Below are positions 11,194-21,895 of a DNA stretch of 64,000 bases, piece after piece (position 1 is the stretch's first letter; each line of letters starts with the position of its first letter). The stretch comes from Craspedostauros australis. Lineage: Eukaryota; Bacillariophyta; Bacillariophyceae; Mastogloiales; Achnanthaceae. Position numbers and translations under genes: made by a program. Where the stretch lies: positions 1,612,001 to 1,676,000 of the forward strand of contig JAMXDE010000004.1 of NCBI GenBank assembly GCA_026770025.1, written 5' to 3'. The notes below the pieces were generated by a model, which saw only the letters and a list, made by a program, of their open reading frames with translations, did not search any database and had not been told where the DNA came from.

Positions 11194-11310
11194 GTGAGTG
11201 TGGTGTGTATGATTTGGTACTATTGGCGGACTTAGAGTATCGAAGATGTGATGATCCCTGTGGCAGCCGGTGTGCCTCCATCAGCGTCTGTCATCATACG
11301 GAAGTACGCC
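11194..11310 (-). repeat. 5' LTR remnant of the decayed copia element
   Basis: Partner of 5196-5320. It lies just upstream, on the minus strand, of the gag-like start near 11030, as a 5' LTR should. Confidence 0.5.
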
Positions 11311-12232
11311 TGCCAACAAGCGAGTTTGCAAAAGTTGAACACAACAAATGCAGCTAAAAATACGCAAAATACGCTAACTTCGACCAATTCGCACTGTCAG
11401 AATCTGCATTTTGGCATACTTCTGCCGCCTACATCATCCAAACCAAGAAAAATTAACAATTATGCACGCTTTCGAACGCGTGATGTGACGTCACGATACA
11501 GAATTGCGGGAAGACATCCACGAACAGAGGGGAGGGACGGAACGCATCGATGATAAAAGCCTGTCGTAGGGACACACAGGATGGTATCGCATTCTTCTGT
11601 CGTGGTACTTGGCACCGACAGAGATGAGAGACGACCACACGAATTTTGAAGGAAGGAAGAGTCACTAAAAACAGGCAATTTGGTTACCGCTCCCCCCACT
11701 TTTGATGACGTCGTTAGTGTCTCAACACATGTCGCAAAAAAGATAAGTTGCAATCATTTCGGAACGGAGGAATACAATAGTAGCAAAAGGGACTAACCAA
11801 CACTGGACGGTCGAACAAATGTACTCGCGCAGAAGCGAAACATGACATACATCGTCCGCGCCAGCACAGAGAGAGACGTCACATATCTTTCTCCATAGTT
11901 CATCCGCAGTCGGAACATTTGAAACAGTCGGGAGATACGGCAATGTTCAGAAACTGTCATCAATGCGCGATTTCGGGTGGTGAATCTGAATCGAGGTGGT
12001 CGAAACGAGGAGAACGAGTCACTAAGCAACAACACGAATCTACTCCCGTTCAGAACAAACGAAGTACATGTACGAGATTAGACTATCAACGGACCGGGTA
12101 CTTGTACAAGCATGTACGACTACTCCTGATGCAAAATGTGCCTGTTACCGGTGGAACGCGCGACACCACCATCAAGTGCAAATGCACCTTCGACCTTCAA
12201 GCCTGCACATGTCATCTGCAACAAGAGATGTG
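11311..12232. other. Non-coding stretch with right inverted-repeat arm
   Basis: No gene recognised. It contains the right arm of the inverted repeat at about 11742-11774 and the 3' flank of the minus-strand ATPase gene. Confidence 0.5.
11742..11774 (-). repeat. Right arm of ~33-bp inverted repeat
   Basis: Begins ATAAGTTGCAATCATTTCGG and is the reverse complement of 4253-4285. The arms are ~7.5 kb apart and enclose the whole decayed copia element with about 0.9 kb of extra sequence at the left end and 0.4 kb at the right. Confidence 0.6.
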
Positions 12233-15200
12233 TCATCTCCCTGCATCGCAGACGATTTTGCGACGCTCCTGCACTAACGACACCTTCTTATCGGCGCCCC
12301 ATTCCTCGTACAGTCGAATAGCCTCATCGAAATGATACCCCGCGCCCTCTATGTCATCCTCCAGTACCATGTGCTCCGCCAGCCGTTCGTTTGCGAGCGC
12401 TTGGTTCTGGGAGAACCCTCCTCGAGCAGCGGTCCGGATCGCGTCCTGGTAGAGCTTGGCAGCAGCTTGGAATGCACGGACCCGAGGTCTCTTGTGGTGC
12501 GCCTTCCACGCAGCTCTTTCTGCGTTCAGAATGGCGAGGCAATGCACCGCATTTGGGTTGCCCTTGTCCACAGAAGCACGAAGTACCTTCCGGTAGTTTC
12601 TGGCCATCCGTTTGACCTTGTTTCGCTTCGACCATGAGAGATGGTCATCTTGGTGGACGCTGATCGTCGCGGCGAAGGAGGTAAAGAAAACGAACGGCAT
12701 GGCCGTGATGTAACTCGGCATCATTTTCTCGTTGCTTCTCTCCACCTCCAAGGCTGTCTCGACAGCATCGTAGTAATCACCGAAATATGCGGATGTGAAC
12801 TGCTTGGTTTGCAGGAGGTCCAGCTTCTGCGATTCATCCTTCGTTTTCACCAGGCGTTCCATGACAGTGATCTCATCGAAGGCTTCACCGACAAGGAGGG
12901 TCTGTTGATCGGACCGTCCTCTCAGATTCAAGATCATTTGCCACCTAGCAGAGAGATGTTCAGCCGCCTTGCCTTGATTGAAGTCTTCGCACATCTTTGC
13001 ATACGTCGAGAAGTCTGCATCCAGATACCTCAACGGCTTTGCGGAAAAGAAACACAGGTCCAAGTAGAAGAGTATGGCCCACATCGCGACTTGAGTGTCG
13101 CCTCCAGCCATGCTATCCAGATGCGAATCCAGCAGTTCCTGCGTACAACTTTCGTAGGGAGTGAGGGTGTTGAGCACAAAGCCATATGCAGCCATGGTTG
13201 CTCGGGCTGATGCTGGTTTGTCGCCGATGGTTCCGCGCAAACGCATGGCGTAGTCGGCATACTGCTTCGCTGATTCCATGTCGCCCAAAATGGGGCCGAT
13301 CATCATCGCGAGATTTGCAATAGAGGCTGGGGTGGAGGATGTTGTGCCTTTCGTCAAACCATAGTTGATGAGATCAATTGTGATCAGAGGTTGCATCCCT
13401 GGATCACTGAGAAAAGCAGCCATCGCATGCTTGTCCATGGTTCTCATGGTAAGCTCATCCATGGGATCTTCAGATGGCTGCATCGAGTTCAAGTACTCAA
13501 TCGTCCACTTCTTTGCGGATACTTTCAGCTTCATCAGTCTTGTGATGATCGCCAGCAATTTCATGTGGCTATTCTTGGGATATCGATAACCAAGCTGAGC
13601 CAAGACTTCGGCGCCTAGCTTCATGACGTCGCTGGATTTGCCATGTTGGATCAATGCCAGTTCTCCATCCATGAGCACATGATACGCTCTCATCTTGTCG
13701 ATCAACGGACAGTCGTCACGCTCTACCACCGCATTGCCGTACTTCTTCATCTTCTCAAACCTGTTGCTCACATAAGCGCACTCTGCGGCTGCTGTGAAAA
13801 GCTGGAGACTCATATCATAATGGGATTGCCAGTGGTCTGGTGGCATCATGTCGATGGTGTTTTGCAGATAGGCATATGCTGCCCGGAAGGCTGCATGGGA
13901 TGCGGCCTTGATTCCAGCATCGAAGTTGAGCTGTGCAACTCGGAAGCGTCGTGTTTGTGTGATGTCGATGTCTTCCGTTGATGTTGGTTTTGGCGTTGGG
14001 TACTGCGGGACCATGTCCAAGCGACTATTGAGAAGATTCGCCACCACGAACACAGATGACTCGAAGTCATCCAGAGACAACCGATCCATCAAGATGATCC
14101 CGATGCGATGCTGCAGCTCGAGAAGGTGCATCTTCGATGGGATCATTCCAAGTGCTGCTTCTTGCACCTTGTCGTGGATGAAGGAGTATTCGGAGGCAAC
14201 AGGTGACGGGGCTGCCATGGCTGTACGGCTACCGGTATGAGCCTCAATGAGTCCCTCCTCTTCGTACACCTTCAGAATGTCCAACCATTCATCTTCGCTT
14301 GCAGGTGGTGGTCCACCAAACAACGACTCGTACAATGCACGATGCCCATCCTCGCCCGTTCCATCGTCCGCCACAAATCCCTCCAGCGCCGTTCGCAACA
14401 GCAACCACGAAAACGTGGATCCCAAGCATGCCGCTAGCGGCAACAGGTACTGCGCCGTATCGATCTGCTGCAGCTTCAGCTCCATCAGCTCCACCACGTT
14501 GATGGTTGCCGGAGTGTCTTGCTTGATCTGATCGTTGTCCCACACCCACTTCATCGATGCGATGTCGTATGATAGCAGAGTGTCCTTGACGAGCATCCGA
14601 ATGAACTGCTGGACGAAGAAGACGTTACCGTCGGTCTTCTTGAACACGATCTCTGCCAGTCCGTAGCTGTTGCTGCTATTGCGGTCATCACCGTCGTTGC
14701 TGTAGATCCCCAGTAGCTGTTTGAGCATGGTGTGCACGTTGTCTAACGATAGATTGTTGACCTCGAGACTGACGTATCGAATGAAGCGCTCCCGTTTCTT
14801 CTTCTGGATGGATGACAGCATCTGGCCAACCAGATCGGCTGTGCTCGAGGTGGCCACAGAGTCCAAGTCCGAAGTGCGCTTGTTGCTGGTGCCAATAGTA
14901 TTCCTGACATTGCCTTCAGCATTGCTGGTGTTCCCATTGTCGATTCCGTCCATGTTGACGAGGTTGGATCGGAAGCAGATGACGACCATGAGAGAGGAGA
15001 TGGTGGTGTCCAGCATCCACGACTCGATCATGTTGAGCGATTCCTTGTCTGCCCATTGGACATCGTCGGATACCCACACGAGGGGACAGCAACTGCAGAT
15101 GATCTTGATGAATCGCCGGAAGGCGAACTTGAGTCGAATGGACTGCTCCTTGAAGCCTTCTGCAGAGTGAGCGTGTGCACGCTGACTTGCAGACGTTGTG

Positions 15201-16234
15201 GTGCTATCGTCGCCGTCGACGTGGTTGTCTGGTGTGTTTGTGTTTAATAGTCCCTCGATACCGACGACATCGACGAGGTTGGGAATGAGCTTGTGAAGCG
15301 ATTGCAGTTCAGCAATGTTGAGGTCGTCTGTGATGCGCTGCTTGATCACATCGAAGGTTCGGGTGTCCTCTTCTCCACGCTGCTTGGGGTCAACACGGCT
15401 TCTTGGAAGAGCGCAGATCTGCGAGCACAGATCAGCCATCGCGATGCGGAAACCGGAGTATGGCTCATCCATCTGCTTGAGATCGAACTTTCCGGACACG
15501 AAGAAGACGTCGTTGGCCTTGCACTTTGGTCGCAATGTATTGGCCAGGGCCGATTTTCCAGTGCCCGAGTATCCGGAGATGGTCACGAGGGATCGGACGG
15601 TGAGGGCTTGTGTTGTCACATGTTGGTCGATGATGTGTTTATTCTTCGGGCTGCCCATATCGCTTGCGTTGCTTTCCTCGTCATTCGAAGTCATGCAATT
15701 GTCTTCGTCTGATGAAGATGGTGGTGGGACTGCGGACGTTGGCTTCTTGAGGATCTGCTGGAATAGACGGTCGAGGACGCGCTTCTCCTTTTCTCGACCG
15801 ATGAGACTGATGCGCGAGAAGTCGAGAGAGTTTTGGGAGAGTTCCGCTAGCTTTCTGGCTGTGCGCATACGGTTGGTCTCCGTTGCCAACGCTGGCCGAT
15901 GTTCGAACATCTCATTTGGCGCACCATTCCGGCCAACGGAGAGCCTGCCACCGATGGAGAACTTTCGAGATTGAAGATTCTCCGGACGCTGGCTGCTGTC
16001 ATCGATTCCGATGCCCGAGTCAGTGGACACTATTGATGGTGACCTCGAGTAGCTGAATGAATTGGTCGTGGACGAAAGACGTTGTTGATGGGCTGCCGGC
16101 TTTGCTTGCTCGTTGTTGTTGGCTGACGGAGAGCGATCGGAGGGGACACCAACGCCAGCGGGATGAGATGCCGCGGTCCCCTCATCGAGCTTGCTGTCAT
16201 CGAAGTGCGTGGTTCCAGTTATCATCATCTTCAT
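12233..16234 (-). CDS. AAA_16-type signalling ATPase with helical repeat C-terminus
   Basis: A 1,333-aa single-exon protein of the family often called 'predicted ATPase' (AAA_16, COG3899-like). In bacteria and fungi that module usually sits between a kinase domain and a GAF/histidine kinase; here neither flank is present. Order: a Ser-rich disordered N-terminus (1-120); a conserved lead-in SLIGREKEKRVLDRLFQQI (about 153-171); Walker A GYSGTGKS (221-228); FVSGKFDLKQ just after it, typical of the family; Walker B with VWVSDDVQWAD (386-396); a winged-helix-like region; then about 700 residues of alpha-helical, TPR-like sequence to the end. Probably cytosolic and ATP-binding. The start is the first ATG of a clear frame. 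A close paralogue lies at 47960-52015 on the same strand. The substrate or signal is unknown. Confidence 0.8.
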   Translation of the reverse strand: MKMMITGTTHFDDSKLDEGTAASHPAGVGVPSDRSPSANNNEQAKPAAHQQRLSSTTNSFSYSRSPSIVSTDSGIGIDDSSQRPENLQSRKFSIGGRLSVGRNGAPNEMFEHRPALATETNRMRTARKLAELSQNSLDFSRISLIGREKEKRVLDRLFQQILKKPTSAVPPPSSSDEDNCMTSNDEESNASDMGSPKNKHIIDQHVTTQALTVRSLVTISGYSGTGKSALANTLRPKCKANDVFFVSGKFDLKQMDEPYSGFRIAMADLCSQICALPRSRVDPKQRGEEDTRTFDVIKQRITDDLNIAELQSLHKLIPNLVDVVGIEGLLNTNTPDNHVDGDDSTTTSASQRAHAHSAEGFKEQSIRLKFAFRRFIKIICSCCPLVWVSDDVQWADKESLNMIESWMLDTTISSLMVVICFRSNLVNMDGIDNGNTSNAEGNVRNTIGTSNKRTSDLDSVATSSTADLVGQMLSSIQKKKRERFIRYVSLEVNNLSLDNVHTMLKQLLGIYSNDGDDRNSSNSYGLAEIVFKKTDGNVFFVQQFIRMLVKDTLLSYDIASMKWVWDNDQIKQDTPATINVVELMELKLQQIDTAQYLLPLAACLGSTFSWLLLRTALEGFVADDGTGEDGHRALYESLFGGPPPASEDEWLDILKVYEEEGLIEAHTGSRTAMAAPSPVASEYSFIHDKVQEAALGMIPSKMHLLELQHRIGIILMDRLSLDDFESSVFVVANLLNSRLDMVPQYPTPKPTSTEDIDITQTRRFRVAQLNFDAGIKAASHAAFRAAYAYLQNTIDMMPPDHWQSHYDMSLQLFTAAAECAYVSNRFEKMKKYGNAVVERDDCPLIDKMRAYHVLMDGELALIQHGKSSDVMKLGAEVLAQLGYRYPKNSHMKLLAIITRLMKLKVSAKKWTIEYLNSMQPSEDPMDELTMRTMDKHAMAAFLSDPGMQPLITIDLINYGLTKGTTSSTPASIANLAMMIGPILGDMESAKQYADYAMRLRGTIGDKPASARATMAAYGFVLNTLTPYESCTQELLDSHLDSMAGGDTQVAMWAILFYLDLCFFSAKPLRYLDADFSTYAKMCEDFNQGKAAEHLSARWQMILNLRGRSDQQTLLVGEAFDEITVMERLVKTKDESQKLDLLQTKQFTSAYFGDYYDAVETALEVERSNEKMMPSYITAMPFVFFTSFAATISVHQDDHLSWSKRNKVKRMARNYRKVLRASVDKGNPNAVHCLAILNAERAAWKAHHKRPRVRAFQAAAKLYQDAIRTAARGGFSQNQALANERLAEHMVLEDDIEGAGYHFDEAIRLYEEWGADKKVSLVQERRKIVCDAGR

Positions 16235-17323
16235 ACAATGGGTGCGGTCGCAGCAGGTATGGCTCTAGACTACACTTTCGCGTGCGAGCACAGGTATGGT
16301 TGCTAGTGTTGCTGCTGGTTTGTGAGTACCTCTTTTCGGACATCGGGGGGTCTCTCGATCACTGCGCTCTTTCCAGTTTGTGACTTCACGCCGCTCGCTG
16401 ATGTGGCGATGGGCGTTCCCTTCCTTCACATTGGTCATTTCCGGATTGCTCATCTCGTTTTCCGTGCCGAGACGCAAAACCCCCATCTCCGCCAAAGCGC
16501 CATCGACCCTTCTCGGACGGAATAACCGCAAAACCCCACGAATTTGTCACTCCGATCGTGACTTCGTCGGGCCGATGACACAGGCTTTCTGCAACTGGGC
16601 GTGTCGCAATGTCAACGCAAGCGTCAATTGTTTGTGTCAGTGCAACCTGTGTGCCAATTCACTCTCAATTTTGAAATAGGACACTCTTTGTTGTTTTGTA
16701 AAACTCGTTTTGTCAACCAGGACAAATTTTGTTCGATTGTGAAGCAGCTAGCAATTGCAGTTTTCGGACCGTCCGTTACACATCGTGCTTCTTCCGACAC
16801 CATTCCCCAATGACCGTGTCTGAGAAGCAATAAGTCACGTGTATGACGTCATAAAAGACTGCTACCATTATCCACGACTCGGACGTCAGAAATGGCGCGA
16901 ACCGACCAAGAAAAGGATCAAGAAGACCAAAAATCCAAAACGGTGGCACAACCGAAAGGACGACAAAAATGGAATGGAGACCAAGAAAGAGAGTCGATGT
17001 GGTGGTGGTCATCGTCGACATCGTTGTCGACATCGTTGTCGTTGTCGTTGTTGTGGTGGTGGATGTTGCATGCCAAAAAATGGCGTGGCGGATTCACGCA
17101 GAGCATCGATCCATGCGTGCGACCGACCAAGAATGGATGAAAGGAATGGAATGGAATGCCGCGGTGGTCGTGAAACCCGCAGAAATAGCGCTGTACCGCG
17201 ATTGCGCGCGCATGCTGGTGCCACGCAACGCAATGTTGTGTCCGCAAGTTTGCCGCCGACTGGTCATAAACTGCAATTCGCTGCCACCTGCAGAGGATCC
17301 ATCACAGTCCGACCAACGCCACC
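16235..17323. other. Divergent intergenic region
   Basis: Lies between the minus-strand ATPase and the plus-strand pseudo-cyclase gene, so it should hold both promoters. A GTCGTTGTCGACATC-type triplet repeat occurs at about 17005-17060. I see no gene; overlapping open frames are low-complexity. Confidence 0.5.
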
Positions 17324-20300
17324 ATGTCCGACAGCTCCGACAGCTGGTTGAACCACGACGCAGCGCAAGACGAGGACCCCGACATCATGGGCAACCGATC
17401 CGCCGCGCGCGGCTTTGCGCCGAACTCCGCTGGACGCTCTTCCTCGCATCAAGAAGACATCGTCGTCGCTGCAACCAACGACTCGCCGTCGGGCATGTCC
17501 GTCGTGCTGGACGAAGTCTCCATGTCCTCGAACCACAGCGACTCGCGCGCCACGCCATTCCAGGGCAATCTCGTGTTTGCCGACTTGGAACGCCGGCAGC
17601 TGATCCGCCGATCCAAGGTCCTCGTGGTGGCCTTGCTCTTCATCGTCGTCGTCCTCACGCAGGTCATCACGTACCGTCACGATCAACGCGCCATGGCCAT
17701 GATGATGATGATCATGGGGGACGGCGACGACAAGGAGGACTCCACGGTACGTGCCATGCTATTGACGTTTGCTTGAGGGCATGGCCAAACAGAGTCTGCG
17801 TCAACAAAGTGCGTCAACAATGGCCTCACGTTCGTCTTCCCACTCACTCGCACTCACATTTTACCAACTGTATGCAACACATTGTATGCCACCCTCCATA
17901 GCCCATCGACAGCGTGGACCGCGAGCAAGACGGTGTTGGCAACATGGGTGGAGATGCGCCGAACGGTGGGATCCCTGGCATTCCCGTCGGCACCGACCCT
18001 CCCATCGATGATGGCCATGCGGACGAGGATCACTCGGAGCTGCAACGGGCCCTGCAGCTGCAGGCGAATAGCATCGTGGACTCCATCCAATCGGAACTCA
18101 AGATCCTCGCCATCAAGCTCCTCTTGCGGGAGAACTCGCAGATCATCCAGGAGCAGAACGATGGCCCCTCGTCTTCCTCCTACCCGCCGACCTTCCCCTT
18201 CGTCACGATGGCGACCTTCGAACAAGACGCGCAGGACATCCTCGATCTGATCCACGTCGAGCCGCATCCGCAGGACATCCTCAATGACGATGCTCTCGAT
18301 GGCTCCGATTCCTTCGCCCTGCCGACCACGGTCGTCCCGCCGTCCTTCGTCACCTTCGTTCCCTTCGTCGATACGTCCGCCGCCGACAACGAACGTTCCG
18401 AATGGCAGTTCTACGCCCGCAGGAATCAATTCTGGATTCAAAAGGGCTTGCAGTACCAGCATGCGCGAGAGCAGGGAGGCAACGCGGACGTCCTATTCCC
18501 GCTGGCTGCCGTGCCGGCCAGCATCTTCTTCTTCAACGAGTCGTCCGGCATCACCGAGCCGTACCCCACGTCGTCGTCAACGTCACTCGACCCTCCTTCC
18601 AACACCACCTTCGCTCCGATTTGGCAGATCGCACCAGCTCCGCTCTTCCCGGCCATGGTCAACTACGACTTGCTGTCGCAGCATGAATTCGCGACTGCCA
18701 TTCATGCCATGACGTCCGCGGCAGGCCCGGTACTGAGCCCCATGACCGTGCTGCCCAACCTCACGGCCACGCATTCCGAATCGCAACAGGAGTCCTGGCA
18801 AGACAAGCAGGACATCATCTACCAATCCAACGACACGACGTGGCAAGGTCACGACGACAGCGGCGTGCCCCATCTCGCAATGATGCATCCCATCTTCTCC
18901 GACAACTCCATGAGCCTCGCGGGTCCGTCGCACGCCGTTGGATTCGTCATGTCGTATCATTCCGTTCCAGATTTGGTCATGATCATCGTTCGCAGTCTCG
19001 TCCACGAAATGAGCAACGCGACTCTGCCGTTGCTTCAGAATGGCAGCGGCGGTAGTATCATGGTGGAGGTCGCGCCGGCACAGAATGACACGCGCTGCGG
19101 CGATCAGGGATTTCGATTTCAGGTGAAGAATGGTAAGAGCGTAGCATTCTCGTACTGTGGGCTTGCTTAAGTGCATCGTCCGTCATGAATTTGCGTTTGC
19201 ATCCGAATCTGCATCGTGTCCACGAATCATCAAACTCATGCCGCATCACGTGTTTCACTTTGCGATCCCGCATCAGGTACATGGACCACAGTGGAGGCAG
19301 GGAACTCTGTCGATCGCCTTCATGAACATGTTTCCTTCGAGATCACCATTCAACCGGACCACCCAAATCCATCTGCAATGCCGGACTCCACGTCCTGCAC
19401 GTACGATGTTCGCATGTCTTTTGAGAATGAACATCGATCCACAGGCACTGCACAAACAAGATCCAGAAGCATCGCCGATGATGGTGACAGCAGCGAGAAG
19501 AGCAAGGAGATTACCAGTGACACTGCCGAGATCGACATGAACCCAATGACCATGTACACCATGACCCGCAACATCATCATCCTGACGGCCGTCTTCGTCA
19601 TCCTCTTCTGCATCGTCCACGAATGCTGGGTGCAAGAACGATTGCGCTACGAAAAGCAGTACGATACCAACGCCGATGCCACGCAACATCCTGCCATCCA
19701 CCGCATCCGATACCACCACGTCATCGAACGCACCATCTCTTGGCTTCCACCCCGGCTGCAATATAAGCTGCGTCGCGCCTTGTACAATTCTGTGTACAAG
19801 ACTCCCATGCACGATGTGCCGTACGGTACCGGTGAAGAGCGGTGCGACACCCTCTTTGCGGATGAAGAGCAGACGATCATCTTTGGTCGCAAGCATGCAT
19901 CTCGTGATGCCTCCACTTCGACTTGCTCCGAGTCGCCGCATCCCATCCCGCCATCCGTGGCATTCCAGAAGCACGCGCATCAATGGGCGACGGACAAGCG
20001 ATGCATGGAGGCGACGGACGGCAACGAGAAGTTCTATTGCTCGGTCCTGCATGGACAGCTGACGGGCTTCAATGAAGTAAGTGTTGTACAATGCGCTTGA
20101 AGAGTCGTTGCTTTTGATCAGGCATCTACAATAGATTCCACCAGACGGTATGGTACACATGTACGTCAAAGGCACAATCTCCTCACTCATCTCCCATGCA
20201 CTCGCTCCCATTGCTTCTCTTTGGATTCCACACACCATGCCTGCACAGTTCTCATGCAACATGCTGGACCAACTGGAGCTAGTCGAACGCATTCAGAATG

Positions 20301-21319
20301 ACATTCAGATCATTGCGCAATCGTAAGTACCATGCGTTGCTGAAGGCGAAGATACGTGTCCAACAGAGACTGAACTCGTTCTGTTGTGAGCGTTTATCCG
20401 CTGTGTCAACAAGTCGACTCACGTCTGTTCCTACCGTCGCCACACGCCCTTCACTTCTTCCAATCATGGTTGCTGCATGACGTAACACATCCACGGCGTT
20501 GCTACAACATGATGGGGCATGCAACGCAGAATGGAAGATGTTCGTTTCCACATGGACTTGTCCAATCGGAGCTTGATCGCTGTTGCTGGCCTCACTTCCT
20601 TCGACGGTTTTCAGTCCAACGCGAGCAAACCGCCATCCGGTCCGGCGACCTTCCCGCCTCCACCATTGTGTTCCCCACCGAACAACAGCGCAAGCAGCAA
20701 CGACCACAACCGAAGCACCAAAAACAACAATGCCACGCGCCTCTGCTCCTTCGCCAATGCCTCCATCGCCCGCGTCTCTGAGATCATGACAGAAGGCGAA
20801 ACCGCGTATGCATTTGATGGATCCATGGGAGGTGCCACCGGCATGTCCTTGCGCGTGGGCATCCACAGCGGCGTGCTCAAGACCAGCAGCTGCCTCTCGA
20901 CCGATGATCTCAACGTCTGTGATGAGACCATGAAGGTCGCGTACGGCCTGGAACAGACTGGCATGCCCGGCAAGATCCATGTGTCTTCCACGACGTCGAC
21001 CGAACTCATCCTGCAGGGCAAGGAGCATTGGCTAACTCCCAACGACGAGCATGACTCGTCGTGTGGCGACTGCGACGGTGGCGGCAGCATGGCCTCCAAG
21101 ACGCACTGGGCGGATCCCACGATCCCACGCAAGCGCAGGATCCGATACGGTTCCTCAATGGTGCAACGACCGTATCTTCCACGTCCCGGCCATGCATCCC
21201 CACCTCCATCACCGCCATCCCCGATGACGCAGTCAGGTGGCGACGATTCGCCAAAGGACAGCCTGCTGACTCGTCCCAAGTCTTTTCGCAAGATCATTCC
21301 ACGCGGAACGGTCGGCTGA
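17324..21319 (+). CDS. Two-TM receptor with degenerate guanylate-cyclase domain (pseudo-cyclase)
   Basis: Reconstructed from five exons: 17324-17746, 17902-19132, 19277-20076, 20249-20322 and 20530-21319 (1,105 aa). Each intron has a GT donor (GTACGT, GTAAGA, GTAAGT, GTAAGT) and AG acceptor, and phases agree (0, 1, 0, 2). Layout: cytosolic N-terminus; TM1 about 99-117; a ~530-residue ectodomain; TM2 about 651-669; then a class III cyclase fold. The cyclase homology runs across exons 3 to 5: VLHGQLTGFNEFS matches VMFADIVGFTxWS, SNRSLIAVAGL matches TIGDCYVAVAGL, and LRVGIHSG with EQTGMPGKIHVS matches the C-terminal half. Catalytic positions are lost: metal Asp1 is Gln812, Asp2 is Arg856, the transition-state Asn is Lys978 and Arg is Gly982. 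An N/S/P-rich insert (about 870-912) enlarges the domain. It should not make cGMP or cAMP; a regulatory role is inference. Confidence 0.8.
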
Positions 21320-21895
21320 TGGCCGCTGTATGGGAGTATGCAGCAAGGAATCGAATCCCTGTGAGCAAATGAACGTTTCTGATAAAAATGAATAGTATTC
21401 TTGGACATTATTGAATATTATGTTAGGATGGAGTGAGCGTGTCTGCGATGGCGGCGTCGTCTATCCAAGTCTACGACTAGTCGTATTTCGTCGATGTTGC
21501 TTTTTGGCGCCATTTGTGACGGTTATAGCGGTTGATGTTCCACCCAGTCATCACACAACCGGATAGACGGATGGACGTTGGAATCTTTGTGACATCAACA
21601 ATTTTTCGCGACGTCAACGCTCTGACACCATCTGTTGTTGATGTCCTTGTCCTGAGCGGAACTCGAAGTGTAGGACCTGTGCGCAAGTGCAAAGGGAGAC
21701 AACAGTCAAACCCATCCAGATACCAGGTGCCATCGGAAGTCGAACGATACCATTCCACAAGTGTTCAAGCACGGTAGCAGAGACGGGCAGCATTCTGCTC
21801 CAGAGAGTATTCTATAGTACATAGAGTACTGTAGTTTGCCGTCCACAAAATACGATAGATGGTTACAGACAGCACGTTTCTATATAATAGGAAGA
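21320..21895. other. Intergenic region
   Basis: 3' flank of the pseudo-cyclase gene and 5' flank of the acidic protein gene. No recognisable gene. Confidence 0.5.
21881..21890 (+). promoter_or_regulatory. TATA-like box
   Basis: TATATAATAG lies 15 bases before the chosen ATG at 21896. That is close for a TATA box feeding this start, so it could serve a very short leader or be chance. Confidence 0.25.

Larger units (their letters stand above)
5185..11310 (-). mobile_element. Decayed Ty1/copia (CoDi-like) LTR retrotransposon
   Basis: A minus-strand copia element: gag-like sequence lies around 9.3-11.03 kb, GAG_pre-integrase at about 8.6-8.9 kb, integrase at 7.7-8.3 kb, reverse transcriptase at 6.3-7.3 kb and RNase H at 5.5-5.9 kb. 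This is the copia order (IN before RT). The frame is broken many times by shifts and stops. Degenerate direct repeats at about 5196-5320 and 11194-11310 share GTGTGTATGATTTGGT and are read as the remains of the two LTRs; precise ends and a target-site duplication could not be recovered. The diatom CoDi assignment rests on QVDN/QVDD in place of YVDD. Confidence 0.85.
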
